From: VXOZ01 sp965220045
GTDB taxonomy: Bacteria > Chloroflexota > UBA11872 > VXOZ01
Direction: 5' to 3'
Assembly (NCBI GenBank): GCA_965220045.1
Contig: OZ244803.1
Location: 744,001 to 808,000 of the forward strand
DNA length: 64,000 nt
Under the pieces are notes generated by a model. That model did no database searches and was not told the DNA's origin. It worked only from the letters and a program-made list of their open reading frames with translations. Made by a program: the position numbers and the translations under genes. Shown piece after piece: positions 52,026-59,097 of this stretch. Each line of letters begins with the position of its first letter. Positions within the stretch are counted from its first letter, which is position 1.

Positions 52026-52982
52026 ATGCGCGAGAGCGTGATCGAAACCAGAGACCTCAGGAAGACCTACGTGATGGGCGATTCTGCAATCCATGCCCTC
52101 GACGGAGTCTCGATGCACGTTGAGCGGGGGGACTTGCTGGCGATCACGGGGCCTTCCGGTTCCGGCAAGTCCACGCTCATGAACATTCTAGGCTGTTTGG
52201 ACCGCCCGGACGCCGGAGACTACCTGCTGGACGGTGAAGATGTAGCGACTCTCGATGACAATCGCTTGGCTGAGATACGCAACCGCAAGATTGGGTTTGT
52301 GTTTCAGTCCTTCAATCTGCTGCCGCGTGTGAGCGCTCTCGAGCAGGTAGAACTTCCACTGCTGTATGGGGGCGGGAACAAGCAGAGCAGCTCTGCGCGG
52401 CGGTCTTTGCAGGAGGACGGCCCGGCAACGCGAACAGGCACCAAGCCGGCCGAACTCTCCGGAGCCCAGCAGCGGGTTGCCGTGGCTCGAGACCTGCTGC
52501 TGCAACGCGGCGGTGCGGCCTGGCGCGACCGTGCCAAGGAGGCCTTGATCGCCGTAGGTTTGGAAGACCGCATGTCTCACAAGCCTACGGAACTCTCGGG
52601 CGGCCAGCAGCAGCGTGTCGCCATCGCCCGCGCCCTGGTAACCGACCCCGCGATAATCCTGGCGGATGAGCCGACCGGCAACTTGGATTCCCGGACGAGC
52701 GAAGAACTCATGGCCCTGCTCCTGCGGCTCAATGCCGACCGCGGGATAACGGTGGTCTTCATCACCCACGAGGAGGAAATCGCGCGCCGCACCAACCGCA
52801 TCGTCCGCATGCGTGACGGCCGCATTGCCGCTGAGGAGCGCGGTGATATGGGCGGTAGTTCACCCTCCCCGGCTGGGGCAGAAGCAGATCACCTAGCGAG
52901 CGGAACCCCGAATCGGGACGGCTCGACGTCCAACCAGCGCGCGGCACGGCCATCGTCGCGTTCTGATGAGGTGAGACCGTGA
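52026..52982 (+). CDS. MacB-type ABC exporter ATPase with an extra, degenerate signature motif
   Basis: Walker A is at 42-49 (GPSGSGKS), the Q-loop at Gln94, the true signature LSGGQ at 190-194, Walker B at 211-216 (ILADEP) and the switch His at 248. Between about 117 and 166 there is an insertion not usual in the family, carrying LSGAQQRVAVAR (144-155). It looks like a second copy of the signature helix in frame. After 260 an unstructured Ser/Pro tail continues to 318 residues. The ATG at 52026 is preferred to a frame open from 51996. It overlaps the permease by four bases (GTGA). Confidence 0.92.
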   Translation: MRESVIETRDLRKTYVMGDSAIHALDGVSMHVERGDLLAITGPSGSGKSTLMNILGCLDRPDAGDYLLDGEDVATLDDNRLAEIRNRKIGFVFQSFNLLPRVSALEQVELPLLYGGGNKQSSSARRSLQEDGPATRTGTKPAELSGAQQRVAVARDLLLQRGGAAWRDRAKEALIAVGLEDRMSHKPTELSGGQQQRVAIARALVTDPAIILADEPTGNLDSRTSEELMALLLRLNADRGITVVFITHEEEIARRTNRIVRMRDGRIAAEERGDMGGSSPSPAGAEADHLASGTPNRDGSTSNQRAARPSSRSDEVRP

Positions 52983-54235
52983 ATTTTGCGACATTGAAAG
53001 TGGCAATCAGCGCGCTGGCTGCCAACAAGCTCCGCACCAGTTTGACCCTGCTCGGCATGATCATCGGCGTGGCGTCAGTGACGGCGTTGATGTCCATCGG
53101 GCGGGGGGTGGAGAGGCAGATTACGACCGAGCTGCAAGCGGCCGGCACAAACGTCCTGTTTATATTTAGCGGTCGGCCCGGCGGTTCCGATAGCGATGAT
53201 CCAATTGTGCCGTTGACGTACCAAGACGCGCTTGCGCTGGAAGAGTTGAAGTGGGACGGGACAGTGATCGAGATCGCCGCAGAAGGAAGCAGCCGCGGCA
53301 TGGCTGTTGTGGCCCAGGGCAGAGATTCCCAAGCCTCAATTCGCGGTGTGACCGCAACCTACATTTCGGTAAACAACTATGAATTAGCGTACGGTCAGCC
53401 TCTTTCTGAAACGGACTTGAACTCCCGGGCGTTAGTTGCCGTATTGGGCTCGAATGTTGCCGCGAACCTGTTTCCAATCGATGATCCGATCGACCAAACT
53501 ATTCGCGCCGAAAACCTGCGGCTGCGCGTCATTGGTGTGCTGGAAGAACAGGGCAGCGGCGCTTTCGGTCAAAGTGCCGACGACATGGTGCTGATACCCA
53601 TCACGACCGCCCACGCCCGTCTGAGCAGATTTGTGACTGCGCGCGGCGGGCAGCCCATAAACACGATCAGCGTTGAGTTGCCGGATGAGCGGGAGGAGAC
53701 AATCGACACGGGGGCGGCCGGTATCCGGCAGATCTTGCGCGAACGCCATGAAATCCCCGAAGAAGAGGACGACGACTTCATCATCATGAGCCCCAAGGAC
53801 CTCATCGAGGCGGTGAGCGCGGCTCTTGGGGTCTTCACACTCTTTTTGGGCGCAATCGCAGGCATTTCCTTGCTGGTCGGCGGCATCGGTATCATGAATA
53901 TCATGCTCGTATCCGTCACTGAGCGTACCCGCGAGATTGGTATCCGCAAGGCGGTGGGCGCGAAACGACGAGACATCCTGATCCAGTTTCTCGTCGAGAG
54001 TGTTGTGGTGAGCGTCCTCGGGGGATTGCTTGGAATTTTGCTCGGCACTCTCATCTCGTTCGGCATCGCGCAGATTCCGCTGGGTGACGATGGCGAGGGA
54101 CTTCAGACCGCGGTTACGCTCGATATTGTCCTGCTTGCCGTCAGCGTTGCGGCGTCGGTGGGCATCTTCTTCGGCATCTACCCGGCCAATCGCGCCGCCC
54201 GCCTCGACCCCATTCAGGCTCTGCGCTACGAGTAA
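52979..54235 (+). CDS. MacB-type ABC exporter permease
   Basis: A first membrane helix near residues 15-35 is followed by a MacB-like extracytoplasmic core of about 230 residues. Three C-terminal helices of the FtsX domain complete it, including FLGAIAGISLLVGGIGIMNI and VSVTERTREIGIRKAVGAKR, the coupling-type motif. At 418 residues it is normal. The GTG start overlaps the ATPase stop (GTGA), so translation is coupled. It forms a tripartite exporter with the adaptor two genes upstream. The substrate is unknown. Confidence 0.94.
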   Translation: MNFATLKVAISALAANKLRTSLTLLGMIIGVASVTALMSIGRGVERQITTELQAAGTNVLFIFSGRPGGSDSDDPIVPLTYQDALALEELKWDGTVIEIAAEGSSRGMAVVAQGRDSQASIRGVTATYISVNNYELAYGQPLSETDLNSRALVAVLGSNVAANLFPIDDPIDQTIRAENLRLRVIGVLEEQGSGAFGQSADDMVLIPITTAHARLSRFVTARGGQPINTISVELPDEREETIDTGAAGIRQILRERHEIPEEEDDDFIIMSPKDLIEAVSAALGVFTLFLGAIAGISLLVGGIGIMNIMLVSVTERTREIGIRKAVGAKRRDILIQFLVESVVVSVLGGLLGILLGTLISFGIAQIPLGDDGEGLQTAVTLDIVLLAVSVAASVGIFFGIYPANRAARLDPIQALRYE

Positions 54236-54269
54236 TTGAGCACATACTACTTGCTTAATGGCAAGATTT

Positions 54270-54287
54270 AGAGCTAGGCTCTTTTTT
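54270..54287 (+). terminator. Short intrinsic terminator after the exporter operon
   Basis: AGAGC-TAG-GCTCT forms a 5-base stem directly followed by a run of T. The stem is short, so efficiency is uncertain. Confidence 0.5.
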
Positions 54288-54333
54288 CATTGGTAGAAGT
54301 CACTTGCGGAGTTGGCTGTCAGGGAGGCCTACT

Positions 54334-54945
54334 ATGAAGCAAGAATCGTCATACGACGAGCGGTATGCTGCCCAGGAGTACCATTGGGGCACAAAGCCTT
54401 CTGCTATCTGTGAGCGGGTCCTGCAACTCATCCCGCCTGAACGACCGTTGTCACTGCTTGATATCGGTTGTGGGGAAGGTAGGAATGCGGTCTTCTTTGC
54501 TTACAAGGGGTATGAGGTAACGGCGTTCGATCTATCGGCGGCAGGAGTGGCCAAGACAGAACGCCTCGCTGAGACAGCGAACGTCTCGCTTTCGGTCTTT
54601 CAAGCAGACATGAATGCGTATAAGGTAGAAGAAGAGTTCGACATCCTCTTTTCAACGGGGGTATTCCACCTCATTCCCCGCCGGCTGCGCCAGGAAGTCT
54701 TCGGTCATTACAAGCAGCGTACCACCCCTGGCGGCCTGAATGTCTTCTCCGTCTTCGTCCGCAAGCCCTTCATTGGCAAAGCGCCGGACAGCGATCCGGG
54801 CGCGGAGCCCTGGCTGTCGGGTGAACTCCTCACGCTCTACCACGACTGGAAGATCGAGTACTGCGCGGAAGAGATCTTTGACTGCATGTCCGGCGGCATA
54901 CCCCATCAGCACGCCATGAGCCGGATGATTGCGCGGAAGAACTAA
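54334..54945 (+). CDS. TehB-like SAM-dependent methyltransferase
   Basis: The SAM-binding motif I is LLDIGCGEGRN near residues 41-51, followed by YEVTAFDLS and an FDILFSTGVFHLIP motif IV region. At 203 residues it matches the TehB/thiopurine-type small methyltransferases. The ATG has GGAGG at six bases; a frame open from 54304 adds ten residues without support. It follows the exporter operon after a short terminator, so it is probably expressed separately. The substrate is unknown. Confidence 0.87.
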   Translation: MKQESSYDERYAAQEYHWGTKPSAICERVLQLIPPERPLSLLDIGCGEGRNAVFFAYKGYEVTAFDLSAAGVAKTERLAETANVSLSVFQADMNAYKVEEEFDILFSTGVFHLIPRRLRQEVFGHYKQRTTPGGLNVFSVFVRKPFIGKAPDSDPGAEPWLSGELLTLYHDWKIEYCAEEIFDCMSGGIPHQHAMSRMIARKN

Positions 54946-55021
54946 TGCTCAAAAAAATTGACACTGTACCGACATCACCATGCTCGGTAAACGCAGGTCT
55001 CAAACGTGTGCTAGCCGGCCC

Positions 55022-55050
55022 GTAGGGGCAACCCTTGTGGTTGCCCTTAC
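55022..55050. repeat. Diverged member of the GTAGGGGCA palindrome family
   Basis: GTAGGGGCAACC pairs imperfectly with GGTTGCCCTTAC across CTTGT. It lies between the methyltransferase gene and the convergent ABC permease gene and could serve as a shared 3' hairpin. Confidence 0.6.
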
Positions 55051-55087
55051 ATGCGTCAACTGCCGTGTGTGGACTCCTCTCGCTCAC

Positions 55088-55933
55088 CTACAGATCTTTC
55101 CGCGCGAACACGCGCGCGCCGATCAGCACCGCCACCGCTATGTAGGCCAGGGCCCAGAAGAACATAAATGCCGTGGGCTGGCTGGAGCCGACAAAGGGGC
55201 CGCCGCCGGCCAGGATGGCAAGTTCCTGCACGTTCAAGCGCTGCGCGGCCATACGCCACAGCGCGTCTGAAGGCAGGAGCAAGCTGGAAATGATGCCGAT
55301 GTTCTGCATTACTTGGTTGTCCAGCAACATGCCAAGCTGCTCCACCATGCCGCCCACGAGCGCAAGTCCGTAGAGCATGATGACGGTCACGCCAGCCGTC
55401 AGTGTTGAGAACATTGTACTGGCACACACGGTGACGCAGGAGAGCAGGACTCCCAGCAGGCCGAGCAGGAGCGCCGATTGCAGGCCCGACCAGGAATAGA
55501 AGCCGGCGAAGAGCCAGGTAAGCAAGAGCAGGGCCACGGTGGTCACGATTGCGAACGTGGCCGACATGGCGCCTAGGCCGCAGCACTTGCCGACGAGCAC
55601 CTGCCAGCGCATGAGGGGCTTTGGAATGATGGCGTGGAACGTGTTCTGTTCCACCTCAGTGGCGATCGCGCCGGCTGAGGTGAATATTGCCACCAGTGCC
55701 GTCAGCATGCCGGCAACATTGAGAGCCGCGGCCAGGAGTTGCCCGGAGACCGCATCGCGAAAGACGTCCGGATTGACGAAACTTTCCGGCACATTCAGGT
55801 CGCGCATGACGAAGTACATGCCCAGACCGTAGAGCGCGAGAAAGGCGGCAGCTAGCAGTACCCCGCCTAAGACGGCCTTCTTGCGTATGCCTTCCTGCAA
55901 CGTAATCTTTGCTATGACAATGATCGGCAGCAC
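55088..55933 (-). CDS. ABC-2-type transporter permease
   Basis: This hydrophobic protein of 281 residues has about six membrane helices. It starts with an amphipathic ITLQEGIRKKAVLGG segment typical of ABC-2 permeases that have a short cytoplasmic N-terminus, and ends with VFARKDL, a frequent C-terminus for the group. The start is GTG. It follows its ATPase gene by 47 bases on the same strand. Together they form a two-gene exporter of unknown substrate. Confidence 0.88.
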   Translation of the reverse strand: MLPIIVIAKITLQEGIRKKAVLGGVLLAAAFLALYGLGMYFVMRDLNVPESFVNPDVFRDAVSGQLLAAALNVAGMLTALVAIFTSAGAIATEVEQNTFHAIIPKPLMRWQVLVGKCCGLGAMSATFAIVTTVALLLLTWLFAGFYSWSGLQSALLLGLLGVLLSCVTVCASTMFSTLTAGVTVIMLYGLALVGGMVEQLGMLLDNQVMQNIGIISSLLLPSDALWRMAAQRLNVQELAILAGGGPFVGSSQPTAFMFFWALAYIAVAVLIGARVFARKDL

Positions 55934-55980
55934 TGGCTTTACTCTATCTTTGGTATCTGCGGCGCTCTCTCAAACGAACA

Positions 55981-56895
55981 TTACGCGCCGGTGTCATCCA
56001 CCGTACGGACGAATAAGTCTTCCAAGCTCTCATGGCGCAATGCCACGTGGTGAACGGCGGCGCCACCACTAACGAGCAAGGCAACGACGTTCGGGACGTC
56101 GGCGGGGTCATTCAGGGCAAGTGTAAGGCGATCGCCTTCAAGTGACGAAATCTCCCACTGCGCCTTCACCTGTGCCAGCACGTCATCAGTCATGCCCTGG
56201 GCGTGCACGTCCAACAGGCGCTGTGTCGCGAGCAGCTCGTCAAGCGTGCCGTCGCGTATGACCTCACCGCGTTGAATGATCGCTACCCGGTCGCACACGG
56301 CTTCCACCTCGGACAGCAAGTGCGAATTGAGGAAAACCGTCTTTTTCTCGGCTTTGAGCCGGCGGATGATATCGCGCACGAGACGGCGGCCGATTGGATC
56401 GAGAGCGCTGGTGGGTTCATCGAGGAAGATCAACTCCGGATCGTGGATCAACGCCTGGGCAATGCCAATGCGCTGCAGCATGCCCTTGGAGAATGTGCGT
56501 AACTGTTGCGTGGCGGCACGTTCCAGATTCACGATGGCCAGGACCTCCACAATGCGCTTACGGCGCTGCTTGCTATTCATGCCGTAGAGCTGCCCGTGGA
56601 AGTTGAGAAACTCGCGGGCGGTTAGCCACTCGTGAAAGCGAAAGTGCTCGGGTAAGAAGCCGACTCTTGCCTTGATGCGGTGATCGCCCAGCGGCGCGCC
56701 AAGCAGTGTGCCGCTGCCTTGGGTGGGAAATACCAGGCCCAAGAGCATCTTTACACAGGTGCTCTTGCCTGCGCCGTTTGGGCCCAGAAATCCGAAGATC
56801 TCTCCGGTGGGCACCGCGAGATCCAGGCTGGCGACAGCCGGTGTGGTGCCATAGACTTTGCGGAGTTGCTGGGTTGTGACGGCAAGATCGGGCAT
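55981..56895 (-). CDS. ABC transporter ATP-binding protein (ABC-2 exporter type)
   Basis: Walker A is at 38-45 (GPNGAGKS), the signature is FSKGM at 135-139, a variant common in this subfamily, and Walker B is LIFLDE at 155-160 with SHLLSEVE as the switch region. A C-terminal domain of about 80 residues follows (DGTLDELLATQRLL onward). At 304 residues it is standard for CcmA/NatA-like exporters. It is upstream of and paired with the permease at 55088. Confidence 0.93.
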   Translation of the reverse strand: MPDLAVTTQQLRKVYGTTPAVASLDLAVPTGEIFGFLGPNGAGKSTCVKMLLGLVFPTQGSGTLLGAPLGDHRIKARVGFLPEHFRFHEWLTAREFLNFHGQLYGMNSKQRRKRIVEVLAIVNLERAATQQLRTFSKGMLQRIGIAQALIHDPELIFLDEPTSALDPIGRRLVRDIIRRLKAEKKTVFLNSHLLSEVEAVCDRVAIIQRGEVIRDGTLDELLATQRLLDVHAQGMTDDVLAQVKAQWEISSLEGDRLTLALNDPADVPNVVALLVSGGAAVHHVALRHESLEDLFVRTVDDTGA

Positions 56896-56909
56896 GGTTT
56901 AGGTGAAGA

Positions 56910-57686
56910 CTATGCGAAGAATGCGTGGCTGTGGGGCTGCTGTGCAAAGGCGGCCCGCGCGTTCTTGTAAAGGATGCTCTCCTTATCTTCCGGCGAGATG
57001 TCGGCGGCGTACACTTTGGCAAGCTGGGAGCTGAAAGAACGTCCGGTACCGTCGCTGCCCTGCACGATGTGCCCGGCGCCGACGTATTTCACGAGCATTT
57101 CCGTGTAGCCGTTCGTCGCCTCGCAGCCGCCGATGTCAAGATAGATGTTCGGCAAGCCCTGAGCGAGCTTGACCGTGTATTCCACGTCGCCGCTCGCATG
57201 GCCCCAGAAGAACCGCACGTCGGGGTGGCGCCGGGCGGCGGCGCGCATGTCAAAGGGGTCGGTCTCGCCGGGGAGATTGCCGGTCACTTCCATCCACGAG
57301 TGCTGCAGCACGGGTAATCCGTGAGCGGCGCACATCGCAAATACCGCGTCGGCCCGCGGGTCGTTAGCCTTGACTGCCGTCCAGAGCTTCACCCCCTGGG
57401 GGCCGCGGTGACTCTCGACCCGCCGCTCCAGCTCATCTACTGCGAACTGCCCGTGGGCGGGATTCAGGTACCACATGGGAATCACACGATCCGGGTTGGC
57501 GGCAGCGACTGCGGCGGTTTGGTCGTTGCAGCGCGACACGAATTCTCGCGACGGGAAATTCGGCGAACTGCTGCCAACCAGATTGATGCTGTTGAGGCAG
57601 AGGATCATGTCAAGCTGTTCGGCCTGGCGCAGGGCGCGAGCAAGCATGTTTTCCGAGCGAATGTGCACGTGGACGTCTATGATCAT
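56910..57686 (-). CDS. Amidohydrolase (amidohydrolase_2 family)
   Basis: This TIM-barrel metal hydrolase has the His-x-His motif at residues 6 and 8 (DVHVH). Further ligand candidates are in LQHSWMEV and FWGHASGD, and the final Asp lies in VQGSDGTG. At 258 residues it fits the decarboxylase/lactonase-type branch. The ATG at 57686 starts right at the conserved strand; a frame from 57773 adds 29 residues that look unlike the family. The substrate is unknown. It ends 14 bases before the ABC ATPase gene begins on the same strand, so joint transcription is possible. Confidence 0.88.
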   Translation of the reverse strand: MIIDVHVHIRSENMLARALRQAEQLDMILCLNSINLVGSSSPNFPSREFVSRCNDQTAAVAAANPDRVIPMWYLNPAHGQFAVDELERRVESHRGPQGVKLWTAVKANDPRADAVFAMCAAHGLPVLQHSWMEVTGNLPGETDPFDMRAAARRHPDVRFFWGHASGDVEYTVKLAQGLPNIYLDIGGCEATNGYTEMLVKYVGAGHIVQGSDGTGRSFSSQLAKVYAADISPEDKESILYKNARAAFAQQPHSHAFFA

Positions 57687-57780
57687 CGAGCGTGGCTCTG
57701 CGTTCTTTCGGTTCGCATGTCCGATTGAATTCTGGCTTAGACTGGAGCGAGAATCGTCCTTCTGCAGCGTCAACTGTTTA

Positions 57781-57906
57781 CCCTTCGACAGGCTCAGAGC
57801 CTGCCCCGTACCCGATACGGGGGCGAACGGTTCCGGTGTTCACCCATCGACAAGCTCAGGACGAACGGCTATGGTGTTCACCCATCGACAAGCTCAGGGC
57901 GAACGG
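57781..57906. repeat. Three TTCGACAGGCTCAGG cores, one split by an inserted hairpin
   Basis: At 57781-57830 the core is interrupted after GGCTCAG by an element with CCCCGTACCCGATACGGGG, and then continues GGCGAACGG. Two further cores with CACCCATCGACAAGCTCAGG begin at 57841 and 57879, 38 bases apart. The remainder of the spacer (57687-58147) shows no gene. Confidence 0.75.
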
Positions 57907-58147
57907 ATAGGTGGCTGAGGCACTTCCTTTTCGTGGTTGCCGGCCCTGCGAGTTGAGTTGGCTTCACGCTGCTGCGACAGAATGGCCGGACGGCAGTATG
58001 GCGACCGGTGGCAGGGAGAGGGCGCGACCCCCTGATGCATGCTCGCTAGCAATTGCTTGGGAGCTCAATCAGAATCGTAGCCCCCGCCTCTTCCCTCATT
58101 CTATACTATGCCGTAGCGAAAACATGAGATGAGCCTAAGGACTACGC

Positions 58148-58888
58148 GTGGAACTGCTATTCGGATTCCATCCGGTGCGGGAAGCCTTGCGCGCCGGGCG
58201 TGTGCCTGAGACCGTGTGGGTAGTGACGGGAGCAAAGGGTCTGGGCGAGATTGTGGCGCTGGCCCGCGCGTGTGGGGTGCAAACGCAGAGTGTCACGCGG
58301 CAGGAGTTGGGTAACGTCTGCCGCAGCAGCCACCACCAGAACGTCGCCGCGCGTTTCCCCGAGCGCACGCTGCATTCTCTTGATCATCCCTTGGCGGTGG
58401 CGGAGCAGCGCAGCCAGCAGCCGTTTCTCTTGGCGCTCGACCATCTGCAAGACCCACAGAATCTCGGTTCGCTGCTGCGCACCGCCGAGGCCGTGGGTGT
58501 GCACGGCGTGGTGTTGCCAAAGGACAGAAGCGCACCCGTTAACGCTACCGTTGCCCGGGCGTCGAGCGGCGCGGTGGAGCACCTGGCGCTGTGTGACGCT
58601 ACCAACCTCATGCGCGCGTTGGCGTGGTACAAGGAGCGCGGCGTCTGGGTGGTGGGACTCGATCGCGCCGCCGAGACGCGGTACGATGCGCTCGCCTACG
58701 ATTGGCCGGTGGCGGTCGTAGTGGGGAGCGAGGACAGGGGCCTGCGTCCACTGGTTCAGCGCGCCTGCGATTACCTGGTGCACATCCCCATGGCGGGAAG
58801 AGTGGCGTCCCTTAACGCCGCCGTGGCCGGTTCCCTCTTGCTGTACTACATTTGGCAAAGGCGTGAGCAACTGAGTGAAGACAGCTAA
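58148..58888 (+). CDS. rlmB: 23S rRNA (guanosine-2'-O)-methyltransferase, RlmB/TrmH family
   Basis: This SPOUT-class RNA methyltransferase begins with the substrate-binding domain (LLFGFHPVREAL). Its trefoil-knot motifs are DPQNLGSLLRTA (102-113), VVVGSEDRGLRP near 190 and IPMAGRVASLNAAVAGSL near 218-235. At 246 residues it is complete. The start is GTG with AAGGA at six bases. The gene symbol follows the closest known role (G2251 methylation); another TrmH-family target cannot be excluded. Confidence 0.92.
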   Translation: MELLFGFHPVREALRAGRVPETVWVVTGAKGLGEIVALARACGVQTQSVTRQELGNVCRSSHHQNVAARFPERTLHSLDHPLAVAEQRSQQPFLLALDHLQDPQNLGSLLRTAEAVGVHGVVLPKDRSAPVNATVARASSGAVEHLALCDATNLMRALAWYKERGVWVVGLDRAAETRYDALAYDWPVAVVVGSEDRGLRPLVQRACDYLVHIPMAGRVASLNAAVAGSLLLYYIWQRREQLSEDS

Positions 58889-59097
58889 TGGACCGGTCGC
58901 GGCACAGACTCTGCAGGCCGACAGACCTCATTAGGGCGAGGTGCTACTTCGGAGATGCCAGTTGCAGGTAGCGTTTGCGGCCAATGACGGTCGGAACTAT
59001 TCCTTGTGCTCTCCTCCAGCGGCTGGAAGTCACGGTAACCCTTTGCCGTGTCCACGTGTGGAAGTCTCTCAATGCGCAATCAGCGGGAAGGCGCGCA

